A stretch of 50,775 nucleotides of DNA from Planococcus donghaensis MPA1U2 (GCF_000189395.1 NZ_AEPB01000007.1:1-50775), one strand, 5' to 3'; counted from the stretch's first letter, positions 16,050-26,431 are shown. Notes: generated from the letters alone by a model not told the origin. Made by a program: numbers and translations.

Positions 16050-18096
16050 CTATTCTTTTAATAGCTTCGCATTAATAGCAACAATTATCGTACTCAAACT
16101 CATTAATACCGCTCCCACTGCTGGACTCACGATAATTCCCCATGGCGCTAAAACACCGGCTGCTAATGGAATAGCGAATATATTGTATCCTGTTGCCCAC
16201 CATAAATTTTGAACCATTTTCCGATAAGTTTTTTTCGATAAATCCATTAATTCGACTACATCATTCGGGTTGCTACGAACAAGAATAACATCCGCTGTTT
16301 CCATCGCAACGTCCGTTCCCGCTCCAATTGCAATTCCTAAATGAGCTGTTGCAAGTGCTGGTGCATCATTCACACCATCTCCAGTCATCGCCACTTTCCA
16401 ACCTTTATCTTTAATTTTTTTAATTTGGTTGGCTTTGTCATCAGGCAGCACTTCTGCGTAAACTTCGTCAATGCCAAGTTGTTTGGCTACCCAGTTCGCT
16501 ACTTTTTGATTGTCCCCTGTCAACATAATTGAGTGAATCCCTTGTTCTTTCAATGCCGATACGGCTTCTTTAGCAGTTTCTCGTACGATATCAGCGAGCG
16601 CAATCATGCCAGCGAGTTGGTCTTCGACTAATACAACCACAACTGTTTTTCCTTCTTCTGATAACTCATTAAACTGCTGTTCATCAAAGCTTAGATTATT
16701 ATCATTTACGTACTTTGGACTTACTACATTTATTTTCTGACCGCCTACTTGTCCTTGAATGCCTTTTCCGGTAATCGATTCGAAGTCTGTTACTCTTTTC
16801 TGTTCAAGCCCTTGATCTTTCGCAGAACTCACAATACCTGACGCAATGGGATGCTCTGAATTTTGTTCAATCGCAGCAGCAAACTGCAGAACTTCATCTT
16901 TTGTATAATCGCCACTCGGTATAATATTGGTAACACCGAATTCCCCTTTTGTTAATGTGCCTGTTTTATCAAAAACTACTGCATTTAAGTGGCGTGCGTC
17001 TTCAAATCCTGCACGATTGCGAATTAACAAACCTTTTTTAGCCGATATTGATGTTGAAACGGCTACTACGAGGGGCGCTGCCAAACCTAATGCATGAGGA
17101 CATGTAATAACCATAACCGTTACCATTCGTTCCACTGCTACATCTACAGTGTAGCCGAGGAGAATCCATACAGAAAAGGTTACAAGTCCTGCTACGATGG
17201 CTAAGTAAAATAACCACTTAGCTGCGCGATTGGTTAAATCTTGTGTTCTAGATTTAGACTCTTGCGCTTCTTTTACCAGCTTTACCACTTGTGATAAATA
17301 GGATGCTTCTCCTGTTTTTTCTACTTCAACGGTTAATGACCCTTCATTATTTACAGATCCACCAATGACTTGGTCTCCTTCTTCTTTTTCAATAGGAAGC
17401 GATTCCCCTGTAAGCATAGATTCATCAATTGTTGATTTTCCTTCAATGATTAATCCATCTACAGGAATTTTTTCGCCCGGTTTAACTAACAATCGATCGT
17501 TGTTTCGGATGTCCGCTAATGGCACATCATGAATATCGTTATTTTCGTCTAGTTTATGTGCCTCACTTGGCATGAGCTGGATTAATTCCTCTAAAGCATT
17601 AGACGCCCCCATAATCGAACGCATTTCAATCCAATGACCGAGTAACATAATAACCACTAATGTAGCCAGTTCCCAAAACAATTGATTGCCATCCCACCCA
17701 AAGACAACCATTGTACTATAGCCATAAGCAATGGTAATTGCTAAAGCGATCAAAGTCATCATGCCTGGATTTTTATCTTTAAGTTCACGAATTCCTCCTG
17801 TTAAAAATGGCCATCCACCATAAAAGAAAACAATGGTTGATAAAACAAATAAAATATATAGGTCATTATCAAAGCGCCAATCGACCCCTAAAAAAATGTT
17901 GAATCATTGGAGACAAGGCTAAAATTGGTAAAGTTAAAATCAATGATATAAAAAATCGTTTTTTAAAATCTGCTACCATGTCCCCGTGACCCCTGTGACC
18001 TTGGTGATCGTGATTTGAATGATTTGCATTGTTTTTATCATGCACCTGTTCTGGTGACTGTTTTTCATGATTATGATGTGAGTTTTTAGCGTTCAT
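16050..18096 (-). pseudogene. copB: CopB-type copper P-type ATPase, interrupted by a one-base frameshift
   Basis: Two reading frames make one ATPase of about 681 residues. The N-terminal part (ATG 18096, RBS AAAGGAG) is a His-rich cytoplasmic tail and the first helix, ending in IQHFF then off-frame. The rest resumes as GVDWRFDND...KNPGMMTL and carries the second helices, ATPase phosphorylation motif [19 protein letters not shown] and [10 protein letters not shown]. The membrane motif is CPH rather than CPC, marking the CopB (silver/copper export) subgroup. The junction is a run of seven A (seven T on the coding strand) at 17890-17896; removing one base restores the frame. It is either a recent mutation, an assembly error or, less likely, a slippage site. 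It belongs to the copper cluster with the genes on both sides. Confidence 0.88.
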
Positions 18097-18145
18097 CTTA
18101 CCCACTCCTTTTTATTAACTTCTCCTTACCTATAAACGTTTTATA

Positions 18146-19051
18146 TTATTCTACTTTGCCTTCTTGAAGTAAAGGCAACCACGTACTCCCATTATCTTGT
18201 GTTAAAAAAACTTCTCCTTGCAGTGTATATAACCCAATTTCGTCTTTATTTGCAGGATTTTGAGAAATAAAAGCTACCGCATCTTGCGTAAGATTTGGTA
18301 AAGTGACTTGTTCTTCTTTTTTAGATGTTATTGTATATTTTGTCAACTTTGCACTTTCTTCATAGCTTGCGTAATACAATTCGGTTTCATTAATGAAAAC
18401 GGCTGTTCCACGAGCTGCTTCATTTGTAATTCGATCAAATTGTTCTCCACCATCTTCTGACACATACACCCCAGTAGATGTTGCTGCTGCAACTAAATTA
18501 GAGTCACTCGGATGTAGAGCAAGTGCTGAAACTTCTCCTTCTAATCCTACTGCATTTACAGCATTCCATTGATCATCCGTACTTGTGCGTTTATAAAATC
18601 CAGCTGCTAATTCGGAATTTGCTTCTGGGTTTAACAAGAAAATATCATGACTAGCATATCCAACGGCCATTGCATGAAAATCCGTTTCTCCTTCAAAAGC
18701 AATATGTTCCAAAGATTTTCCACCATCTAAACTTTTTTGAATCCCAAGTGGATTTGGCATAGTTGAGTCGGCACTCGGATGTCCTGATGTATAAAAGCCT
18801 TAGTCTATTGCGTTAAATCCCATATAATCAAAAAAATCATCAGATACAGCAAACCAACTTCCTTCACGGTAAATTTTTAACCCGGTATGGGCCGCAAAAT
18901 ACAAACCCCCATTATCACCGGCGTAGCCTATTCCATGAACATGATTGAGTTCCCCACTATATGGAATTTCTTTTTTGGACTCTGTGTTGTCGCTACACCC
19001 TGTTAAAATCACTGCACCCATAATAATCATCGATCCTAACTGCTTTATCAT
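18146..19051 (-). pseudogene. Exported BNR/sialidase-like repeat lipoprotein (F510_1955-like) with in-frame stop
   Basis: Read through one TAA codon at 18800-18802 this is a single frame of about 301 residues. It has a lipoprotein signal (lipobox LTGC; start ATG 19051 with GGGAG seven bases upstream). The body shows beta-propeller-like repeats with SxDGGxxF motifs (SLDGGKSLEHI, SEDGGEQFDRI, TQDNGSTWLPL). The N-terminal motif HVHGIGYAGDNGGLYFAAHTGL is typical of the family encoded beside copper genes in Bacillales. The stop splits MGFNAID from GFYTSGHPSAD, which belong together. Function is unknown; context suggests a copper-related surface protein. Alternatives are a mutation, an assembly error or read-through. 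Confidence 0.8.
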
Positions 19052-19240
19052 TGCCATTCTCCCACTTTCTATCTATAAATTCTAAAATAAGTGTAAAGGA
19101 ATAATTTTGATTTTTTGTGCAGATGGATCTCTTCTTTACCTCTTATCCGGATGGACATCACAGTGACACTATTCCTGCACGAGATGTGCATATTTTTTGG
19201 GTACAGTAGAAATATAACAGATAAGAAAGAAGGGTTTATA

Positions 19241-20743
19241 ATGAGTAAAAAATATGGATTGATCGGATTCTTGCTTTTTTTAGCAATAACGTTATCCGCT
19301 TGTTCCGGTAATAGTGGTGGGATGAATTCAAATATGATGGGCGGAGAAGATACTGAACAAAGCATGGGAGGAATGACTCAGGGCGGTATGGGTTCAATGA
19401 TGAATCATGGTAATGTACCTTCACTTGCCTCTTCTGAAGGTTCAAATGAATTAACTATACCTCCATTGCTTGAAAGGCAGCAGGGGCAAAATTATGATTA
19501 TGAAGTCGTTGCAAAACAAGGAACTACCGAATTTTTCAAAGGAATATCAACGGAAACTTACGGATACAACGGTGATTTACTTGGCCCTACTCTCTCAATA
19601 GAAGAAGGCGAAAAAGTCGATGTCAAAATTACAAATGACTTAAACGAACCCACTACATTTCATTGGCACGGACTTGAAGTTGCCGGTGAGATAGATGGTG
19701 GCCCTAGTGATGAAGTCCAACCTGGTGAAAGTCGAATCGTCACATTAGAAGCTGACCAGCCAGCCGCAACTTTGTGGTATCATCCCCATGTTCATGAAAT
19801 GACGGCTGAGCAAGTATATAGAGGATTATCAGGTATGTTGCTTATCGATAGCTCTGATAAGGAAGATCCTACTATACCAAATGAATATGGAGTCAACGAT
19901 ATTCCACTGATTTTCCAAGATCGCCTTTTTGATGAAGACAAACAGTTGAATTACAATCAACTTATGAATGAAGACGGCACATTAGGAGACGTTTCTATCG
20001 TTAATGGCACAATCAATCCTAAATTAACGGTTACAAAACCAATTATGCGTTTCCGTTTATTAAATGGATCGAATGCGCGTAACTACACATTTAGTTTAAG
20101 TAATGGCGCTAGCTTTACGCAAATTGCATCTGATGGCAGTTTGCTTGATGAACCTGTCGAGATTCACGAATTAACATTGGCGGCATCAGAGCGCGCAGAG
20201 ATTCTAATAGATTTTTCAAAACTAACAACCGAAGAATCACTCGCTATCGTAAATGATGAAGGCGTTGAATTGTTGCCATTTGATATGAAACTAGATGGTG
20301 CTACCGCAGATTCAACTGAAATGTGGACAACTGAAGAGCCATTCCTATCTCAAGAAGAAAAAGAAATGCCTGTTGAAAAAAATATCGAATTGTTTGGCAT
20401 GATGGACATGGTAACCATTAATGGCAAGAAATTTGATGCCGACCGCGTTGACTTACGTCAAGAACAAGGCGTGACCGAAGTGTGGGAAGTATACAATAAA
20501 AAAGATATGATGGGTGGTATGATACACCCATTCCACATTCACGGGACTCAATTTAAAGTTATATCTCGTGATGGTAAAGAAGTAGATCCAGACGAACAAG
20601 GTTTAAAAGACAGTATATTAGTTAATCCAGGAGAAAAAGTAAAAATACTCGTCACATTCCCCGAAAAAGGTGTGTACGTATTTCATTGTCATATTTTAGA
20701 ACATGAAGACAATGGCATGATGGGACAAATTGAAATCTATTAA
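19241..20743 (+). CDS. Multicopper oxidase, lipoprotein, CueO-like
   Basis: 500 residues from ATG 19241 (GAAGGG six bases upstream); an upstream frame extension is not coding. The signal peptide ends in lipobox LSAC (Cys21), followed by a stretch rich in Met, Gly and His (GGMNSNMMGG...GGMGSMMNHG) that probably binds Cu(I). All four copper motifs are intact: HWHG near 140, WYHPHVH near 179, HPFHIHG near 428 and HCHILEHEDNGM near 481, the last supplying the type 1 site. It would oxidise toxic Cu(I) outside the membrane. Divergent from the two broken copper genes, with which it forms the local copper-defence cluster. Confidence 0.93.
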   Translation: MSKKYGLIGFLLFLAITLSACSGNSGGMNSNMMGGEDTEQSMGGMTQGGMGSMMNHGNVPSLASSEGSNELTIPPLLERQQGQNYDYEVVAKQGTTEFFKGISTETYGYNGDLLGPTLSIEEGEKVDVKITNDLNEPTTFHWHGLEVAGEIDGGPSDEVQPGESRIVTLEADQPAATLWYHPHVHEMTAEQVYRGLSGMLLIDSSDKEDPTIPNEYGVNDIPLIFQDRLFDEDKQLNYNQLMNEDGTLGDVSIVNGTINPKLTVTKPIMRFRLLNGSNARNYTFSLSNGASFTQIASDGSLLDEPVEIHELTLAASERAEILIDFSKLTTEESLAIVNDEGVELLPFDMKLDGATADSTEMWTTEEPFLSQEEKEMPVEKNIELFGMMDMVTINGKKFDADRVDLRQEQGVTEVWEVYNKKDMMGGMIHPFHIHGTQFKVISRDGKEVDPDEQGLKDSILVNPGEKVKILVTFPEKGVYVFHCHILEHEDNGMMGQIEIY

Positions 20744-20753
20744 CCAGTACAAA

Positions 20754-20795
20754 TACCCCCGCAAAGCCAGCTCGAATCTTGGCTCTGCGGGGGTA
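20754..20795. terminator. Bidirectional terminator between convergent genes
   Basis: TACCCCCGCA and AGCCA pair with TGGCT and TGCGGGGGTA, giving a GC-rich stem with A- and T-rich flanks, between the oxidase and the amino-acid permease. Confidence 0.85.
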
Positions 20796-20830
20796 CTTAT
20801 TTGCTTAGTTTTCCGACATTTATAAATCAG

Positions 20831-22123
20831 TTATGCAGTACGTTTTAAAAAGAAACGCTCTCCTGCAAAAATTAACAGGATAAATACAAATGAGACACCG
20901 ACTACAAATAAATCAGAGTTTATCTTCACCCATATAAAGGCAGTGAGTATGATGGCATCTAGTGATAAAGCTGTTAGCACAATCACAGAATTGGCTCCTA
21001 CTTTTTTGCGTAAATGCTTGAACACGCCCCAATGAATAATCATATCCATAACCAAATATAAAATTGCACCCATTGAAGCAATTCGACTCAAGTCGAAAAA
21101 GATGGTTAGAAACATCGCCAACACGATTGTATAAACCAAGGTATGCTTTTGAATATCCCCTGGCATGCCAAAGTGTTTATGAGGAATTAGTTTCATATCT
21201 GTTAACATTGCTAACATTCGAGAGACAGCAAATACACTTGCAATAATTCCAGAAATTGTTGCGATAATGGCTATAGCAACAGTAAACCAAAGTCCATAAT
21301 CGCCAAATGCAGGTCTAGCTGCTTCTGCAATTGCATAATCTTTTGTTTTAATAATTTGGTCCAACGGCAAATTACTGGAAACTGACCATGCGATTAATAA
21401 GTACACAAGTAAACTAACTGAAATCGAAATCATTATGGCTCTACCTACATTTTTCTTAGGTTTGGTTATTTCAGAACCACTATTGGTAATCGTAGTAAAT
21501 CCTTTAAACGCTAAAATTGTTAATGCTACCGCAGCAATATAGCTTGCAATGGTAGGATCTACCGAATTCCCCCCGCTCTCTGCGGGTGCAAATGAAAATC
21601 CTGCGACGCTTAATCCGCCTATTCCAAATACAGCTAATCCCGCAATTTTCAATAATGACGCTATGGATGTAAACGACTGGATAAAACTATTCCCAGAAAT
21701 ATTCACTAGAAATGCGAAAGTTAGTAACCCAACCCCCAATAATGGAACGAGATAACTTGATTGATCCACATCAAAAAGTTGTAAGGTGTACGTACCAAAT
21801 GTTCTAGCAACCAAACTTTGGTTAATAACCATTGAAATGGCCATTAATAAGGCAGCTGCAGCTGTGATCGTCCCCTTACCATAAGCTTGAACTAAAAACA
21901 TGCCAATTCCACCCGCTGATGGAAACTCATTGCTTAGCCTAATATATGAATAAGCACTAAACGCAGTAACAAGTCCCCCCGCAATAAATATTAATGGAAA
22001 CCAAGCTCCTGCAAGTTGTGCGACTTGGCCAAGTAAGGCGAAAATCCCTGCACTAATCATCACGCCCGTTCCTAATCCGACAGCCCCCGTTAAGGAAATA
22101 CTATTCTTTTTATAGTCTGCCAA
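20831..22123 (-). CDS. APC-superfamily amino acid permease
   Basis: 430 residues, about twelve membrane helices. The first helix carries the APC signature GAVGLGTGVMISAGIFALLG, where the unwound region binds the amino/carboxyl groups of the substrate. A second conserved segment GFTTITNSGSEITKPKKNVGRAI (about 205-230) is typical of amino acid/cationic amino acid transporters. The substrate cannot be predicted. Single-gene unit; its start has AGGATGGAGGAATG as RBS. No link to the copper genes beyond position. Confidence 0.88.
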   Translation of the reverse strand: MADYKKNSISLTGAVGLGTGVMISAGIFALLGQVAQLAGAWFPLIFIAGGLVTAFSAYSYIRLSNEFPSAGGIGMFLVQAYGKGTITAAAALLMAISMVINQSLVARTFGTYTLQLFDVDQSSYLVPLLGVGLLTFAFLVNISGNSFIQSFTSIASLLKIAGLAVFGIGGLSVAGFSFAPAESGGNSVDPTIASYIAAVALTILAFKGFTTITNSGSEITKPKKNVGRAIMISISVSLLVYLLIAWSVSSNLPLDQIIKTKDYAIAEAARPAFGDYGLWFTVAIAIIATISGIIASVFAVSRMLAMLTDMKLIPHKHFGMPGDIQKHTLVYTIVLAMFLTIFFDLSRIASMGAILYLVMDMIIHWGVFKHLRKKVGANSVIVLTALSLDAIILTAFIWVKINSDLFVVGVSFVFILLIFAGERFFLKRTA

Positions 22124-22258
22124 TTTTCATTCCTCCATCCTACTTAAACAAATTTAAAAATTATTAATAATATGTACTCAACTTGAATAGTATGAATTTT
22201 CCCTGTCATAATTCGGACTAAACTAGAATAAACAAACTCCATAAAAACTGCACAATAT

Positions 22259-22295
22259 AAAGAGCAGGTAACGGAATTTCCGCTACCTGCTCTTT
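22259..22295. terminator. Terminator of the 172-residue membrane protein gene
   Basis: AAAGAGCAGGTA pairs with TACCTGCTCTTT (22284-22295) and an inner CGGAA/TTCCG extends the stem. T-rich on both sides, so it may act in both directions. Confidence 0.8.
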
Positions 22296-22323
22296 GCTTT
22301 TAATTATTGAATTTTCATATGTA

Positions 22324-22842
22324 TTAACTAGGCAAATGCTTTTTTTCTGTTGTACACAGCATTTCATCAACTATTAAAAATACGACAGCACAAATGGCTG
22401 GAAGTATGTACAAAAATTGAAACAACAGCAATCCAAATCCAATATGGACAAAAGCAGCCATTGCAAACCGGTAAGTAAAGCGAATCGAAATCCAGTCTGA
22501 CAATAAAGATACCGGTAATCCATAAATGAAAAACCCTAAAAAAGAAGAAAATAGTACTACATAAAAGAAGCTAGCACTTTCTTCAATGCTACTTAACACG
22601 AGTGCATCTTTGTATATTAAAGCCGGAAACAGATAGAGTAAAACCACAAAAGTTGCAGTGCTGACAAAAGCTGCTTTAACCTTTCTAGTAAGCCTTTCTT
22701 TTGAAAAGACTTCATCTCCAAAGGGCAAAAGAAAAAACAACATAACGCCTGATAAAATGACTTTTATCAAAAAAGGTGTATCTGATAATACAATAATCAG
22801 TACAAATATAGAAAAAATTAGTACTTTAAATATTAAATGCAT
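22324..22842 (-). CDS. Polytopic membrane protein of unknown function
   Basis: 172 residues with about five hydrophobic helices (first two at roughly 5-40, then about 58-75, 88-110 and 125-160) and a short charged C-terminus (TTEKKHLPS). No catalytic motif is visible and I do not recognise the family. It has its own terminator and lies 44 nt before the next gene start, in the same direction as the reductase gene, but a separate RBS (AAAGGAATT) is weak. Confidence 0.6.
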   Translation of the reverse strand: MHLIFKVLIFSIFVLIIVLSDTPFLIKVILSGVMLFFLLPFGDEVFSKERLTRKVKAAFVSTATFVVLLYLFPALIYKDALVLSSIEESASFFYVVLFSSFLGFFIYGLPVSLLSDWISIRFTYRFAMAAFVHIGFGLLLFQFLYILPAICAVVFLIVDEMLCTTEKKHLPS

Positions 22843-22886
22843 TATTGCTTTAATTCCTTTCTTTCGTTGAGGGTTTACATTTTAAT

Positions 22887-23423
22887 TCATAATAGCTTTT
22901 TACTATACACTAACATCGAGATTCCATCCGTCACAGTCGCACGATCAAGATGCAAATCAATTTTCGGATTGTCCCCTTTAAACAACGTGCGTCCCCTTCC
23001 TAAAATGGTTGGAATAATTCCGATAATGTATTCATCTACAAGGTTCGCTTTCATAAATGGATCGGCAAGAATTCCTCCACCATATAACCAAATGTCTTTA
23101 CCTTCTGTTTCTTTTAATGCCAAGACCACTTTACAAACATCACCTTGAATAAACTCTACATTGCCTTTTTTCTCAAGCTCTCTTGTTGTTGCAACTAAGA
23201 TTTTCTTGTTATCATACGTATCTAGGTCGGTTAATACTACATCTTCATATGCTTTTGAACCCATAACGATGGTATCGATACTGTCCAGAAATTCGGCAAA
23301 ATCAAAAACATCGGAAGTGTCGTTTTTGGTATCTCCGTGCCCTACAATCCAATCAAATCCCCCGTGCTCATCTGAAATAAAACCATCTAAGCTTATGGCT
23401 AAATTCAAAATTAACTTTCTCAT
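22887..23423 (-). CDS. RibD C-terminal/DHFR-fold reductase family protein
   Basis: 178 residues from ATG 23423, preceded by AAAGGTGG; the in-frame GTG at 23438 sits in that site. The fold markers of the RibD C-terminal domain are present: LILNLAISLDGFISDEHGGFDWI at the start, DTIVMGSKAYEDV near 55, KILVATTREL near 80, and IWLYGGGILADPF near 118, the last being the NADPH-binding glycine loop. Proteins of this YwjB/YyaP type are probable NAD(P)H-dependent reductases of small heterocycles; the substrate is unknown. No riboflavin genes are nearby. Confidence 0.88.
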   Translation of the reverse strand: MRKLILNLAISLDGFISDEHGGFDWIVGHGDTKNDTSDVFDFAEFLDSIDTIVMGSKAYEDVVLTDLDTYDNKKILVATTRELEKKGNVEFIQGDVCKVVLALKETEGKDIWLYGGGILADPFMKANLVDEYIIGIIPTILGRGRTLFKGDNPKIDLHLDRATVTDGISMLVYSKKLL

Positions 23424-23536
23424 ATTAAATGCCACCACCTTTCCAATTTTCTTGATAAATGCTTGCTATAGTTAGTTAGTTCATCCATCTTTTTTCTTGG
23501 GCATGCTCCTATTCAGAACAATCATTTGAACGAATT

Positions 23537-24436
23537 CTAACTCGTTTCCAGTGCGTTAAATGCGCGAAGAATTTTTAAATTAGCGAGCGTTAGCACACCT
23601 TGCCATTCCTGTTTGGCTACTTCCCATTCTTTTTCAAATTGACCCCATTGCCATGTAGGATTCCAATAGCCATCTTTAGTTTGCTTTTGAATTACATACG
23701 TTAAATTTTCTGGAATTGTTTCTTTGAATAAATCGTAAAAATCAGAGTTAGGTGTAGAAACCACTTGAAGAGGTTGTAGACTATACGAGTCCCATTGATT
23801 TGAATCTGTTGTCACACATTCTTTTAAAATGTCGCTCAACTTCTGGAAAATAACAGCTTGCTGCGACGCAGGAAGTTGTTTATACAGTTTTAAAAAGCTA
23901 AGCAACTCATGCGGTTCATATGTGGTTAAGTTATTTAAATAATTTAATGCACGGGATGTGATTTCTTCTAAGAAATCCGCTGGTACTAAGTTCTGATAAT
24001 GATGGAGAAGTCCAATGATTTCAGCGGTCGGATTGCCCCATGCCCAATCCTCACTGTAGTTCCACCAAATCGCTCGCGGTGCATTTTCAACAGCACGTGG
24101 GACGATTTGCCACCCTTGCTTTTCTTGGTTAAACGTATTTAGTAAATATTGAATGCCCTTCTCCACTGTTGCTTCTGTCTCTGTTACGCCAATATCGCTC
24201 AAAAGATGCAATCCAACCGCAGTCGCCAAAGCTGAAGATTCCTCACAGCGAAAATCCGATTCCAAGCCATGACCAAATCCGCCATCTTTGTTCTGAAATT
24301 TTTTCACTTCACTCCAAATAGCCTCAGAGCTACCACCTTCAAATTCCCATGCAAATAAAGTCTGCTCTAAAGGTCGTGCTGTTGTTTTTATAAACAAAGC
24401 GGCTTTTTCAAATTGATCAAGAGATAGTTTACTCAT
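23537..24436 (-). CDS. Alpha/alpha-toroid (terpenoid cyclase/prenyltransferase-like) protein
   Basis: 299 residues from ATG 24436 with AGGGGTG seven bases upstream. Repeats of the squalene-cyclase/prenyltransferase toroid type are visible: FQNKDGGFGHGLESDFR (about 48-65), then KGIQYLLNTFNQEKQGWQI and a C-terminal QTKDGYWNPTWQWGQ. No DXDD protonation motif or zinc ligands are seen, so it is unlikely to be a working cyclase or prenyltransferase. There is no signal peptide; it is probably cytoplasmic. Function unknown; homologues occur in Bacillales as hypothetical proteins. Single-gene unit, upstream of a gap with nothing recognisable. Confidence 0.65.
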   Translation of the reverse strand: MSKLSLDQFEKAALFIKTTARPLEQTLFAWEFEGGSSEAIWSEVKKFQNKDGGFGHGLESDFRCEESSALATAVGLHLLSDIGVTETEATVEKGIQYLLNTFNQEKQGWQIVPRAVENAPRAIWWNYSEDWAWGNPTAEIIGLLHHYQNLVPADFLEEITSRALNYLNNLTTYEPHELLSFLKLYKQLPASQQAVIFQKLSDILKECVTTDSNQWDSYSLQPLQVVSTPNSDFYDLFKETIPENLTYVIQKQTKDGYWNPTWQWGQFEKEWEVAKQEWQGVLTLANLKILRAFNALETS

Positions 24437-24586
24437 ATAAAACACCCCTATCCTATTTTTGTCACCAATTACTTGAGTTTAAATAAGCAGTACCTACTTT
24501 CCCTTAACTATTAGTAATTCAATTGTTTTTTCCTTATTCCTCCTTACTTGCCTAAAATCATCTGCCTCTTCTCTATATGAGATGCA

Positions 24587-24622
24587 AAAAGCTGTCGAGT
24601 CTCATCCGAGTCGACAGCTTTT
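24587..24622 (-). terminator. Terminator of the first GntP gene
   Basis: AAAAGCTGTCGA (24587-24598) pairs perfectly with TCGACAGCTTTT (24611-24622). Confidence 0.85.
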
Positions 24623-24637
24623 CAGTAGAATATAAGT

Positions 24638-26065
24638 TTAGATAATACCAAACAATGTATAGATGATAATGACAACAAAAACAGCTAAAGTTTTGATTAA
24701 CGTGATGACAAAAATATCACCGTAAGATTGTTTATGCGTCAGTCCAGTGACCGCTAGCAACGTTATAACTGCGCCGTTATGCGGCAAAGTATCCATTCCG
24801 CCTGATGCCATTGCGACGACGCGGTGCATAACTTCTGGCGGAATATTAGCAGCCGCTATAGCTTTATTGAATTGATCGCCCATCGCACTTAACGCAATCC
24901 CCATTCCACCTGAAGCAGATCCTGTGATACCCGCAAGTGCACTCGTAGTAACCGCACCATTAACCAGTGGATTAGTGAAAGTTCCTGAAATACTGTCACT
25001 GATCTTCGCGAAACCAGGAAGTGCTGCAATAATGCCGCCAAATCCATATTCAGATGCCGTATTCATTACAGCTAATAGTGACCCATTGATGCTCGTATTA
25101 AGACCATCTTTCATATTCGACATAACTCGCTTCCAGTCAAACAGAAGCGCCGCAAGAATTCCTGCTACTAAGGCAATCTCTACGGCCCATATAGCGACAT
25201 TTGAAGTGACATCGATTGAATAGTTATCAAGTCCTAAAGCTGCAAAGTCGAAACCGTTTGGATACCATCCCGGAATTGCACGAACCAAATAACTGTTCAT
25301 CACTGCAACCAAAACCAAAGGGACAAAAGCTAAAAGCTGTTTGGTTTTAGAATTGGTAGAAGACAACTCTATGCGAGGCTCTTCTTTGTCTCGTGTGTCA
25401 TCAACAGTCTTTTCAGTAAACCCACTATAGCCTTCCCCCGCTTTTTTCGCTTGTCTGCGTCTGAATTCCAAATAAGATAACCCGGTAAACAAAACAACTG
25501 CGCCGCCAATAATCCCTAAAACTGGTGCAGCATAAATATCCGTTCCGAAAAACGAAGTCGGGATAACGTTTTGAATTTGGGGTGTTCCTGGCAGTGCATC
25601 CATCGTAAACGTAAATGCCCCAAGCGCGATTGTCGCGGGCATAAGTCTTTTCGGAATATCTGCTTGTTTAAACAATTGCACCGCAAACGGATAAATCGCA
25701 AAAACAGCGACAAACAAACTTACGCCACTATACGTCAAAATTGCACCTAAAATAATGATGGCAAGCATCGCTTGTTTCGCCCCGATAAACCGGACAATTG
25801 TTTTCGCAATCGATTCTGCTATGCCTGACATTTCAATGATTTTACCAAAGATAGCTCCTAGTAAAAATACAGGAAAGTAAAGTTTGATAAAGCCGACCAT
25901 CTTGTCCATGAAAATGCCTGAATAGAACGGCAAAATATTTGCTGGATCAATCAAGAAAACTGCCAATAACGCACAAAGTGGCGCAAACAATATCACCGAA
26001 AAACCTTTATAAGCCACAAACATTAACAATCCAAGCGACAGTAAAATAATCAATAAATCCATCAT
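24638..26065 (-). CDS. GntP-family carboxylate/H+ symporter
   Basis: 475 residues, about twelve membrane helices. GntP-family features include FGKIIEMSGIAESIAKTI (about 70-90), YSGVSLFVAVFAIYPFA, PGTPQIQNVIPTSFFGT (about 155-170) and the C-terminal MGIALSAMGDQF...LPHNGAVITLLAVTGL. Two starts, ATG 26065 and 26062, follow GGAGGAAG; the second has better spacing. A hydrophilic loop (about 200-240) carries charged residues. It faces a related GntP gene across a 366-bp gap. Given the 3-hydroxybutyrate dehydrogenase in the other unit, short-chain hydroxy acids are plausible substrates, not gluconate. Confidence 0.88.
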   Translation of the reverse strand: MMDLLIILLSLGLLMFVAYKGFSVILFAPLCALLAVFLIDPANILPFYSGIFMDKMVGFIKLYFPVFLLGAIFGKIIEMSGIAESIAKTIVRFIGAKQAMLAIIILGAILTYSGVSLFVAVFAIYPFAVQLFKQADIPKRLMPATIALGAFTFTMDALPGTPQIQNVIPTSFFGTDIYAAPVLGIIGGAVVLFTGLSYLEFRRRQAKKAGEGYSGFTEKTVDDTRDKEEPRIELSSTNSKTKQLLAFVPLVLVAVMNSYLVRAIPGWYPNGFDFAALGLDNYSIDVTSNVAIWAVEIALVAGILAALLFDWKRVMSNMKDGLNTSINGSLLAVMNTASEYGFGGIIAALPGFAKISDSISGTFTNPLVNGAVTTSALAGITGSASGGMGIALSAMGDQFNKAIAAANIPPEVMHRVVAMASGGMDTLPHNGAVITLLAVTGLTHKQSYGDIFVITLIKTLAVFVVIIIYTLFGII

Positions 26066-26431
26066 TCTTCCTCCAAAATAATTGCGATTTTCTAAAGAAA
26101 TGAAAGAAAGCTACTTTATAGATTAGGCAATCTAATTGTGGGCCTATTTGGAATCGTCTCACTTTTAGTTCGATTTAATAATTCTAAAATAACATTAAAA
26201 GAACAATAAAATCTTATTTTTACCTAAAATATAAATAACTACTTTCATCCATACTTATAGATGCTTAATTAAATAGTATTAATAACAAAAATACAAGAAA
26301 AAATGTAAATATCGCAATTGTTTTATATTTCGTTAATTAGTATATATTTATTTCAATATATCTTTATTCGTGTATAATAAGTCCTTGCTTCGGCAAAAAA
26401 AGATTCGCAGATTAGAAAGAGGAGAGAACAC
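26066..26431. promoter_or_regulatory. Divergent intergenic region with candidate promoter for the second GntP operon
   Basis: Very AT-rich, 366 bases. On the plus strand TATAAT at 26373-26378 with TTTCAA at 26351-26356 (16-bp spacing) is a plausible promoter. A short dyad AGATT-AGGC-AATCT lies at 26120-26133. No sigma-54 or clear catabolite-control site was seen. Confidence 0.5.

Noticed and set aside
17890-17896. Programmed -1 frameshift in copB, as known for E. coli copA
   Set aside because: A -1 slip at this run runs straight into TAG; the needed shift is +1, and no stimulatory structure was seen. Mutation or read error is simpler.
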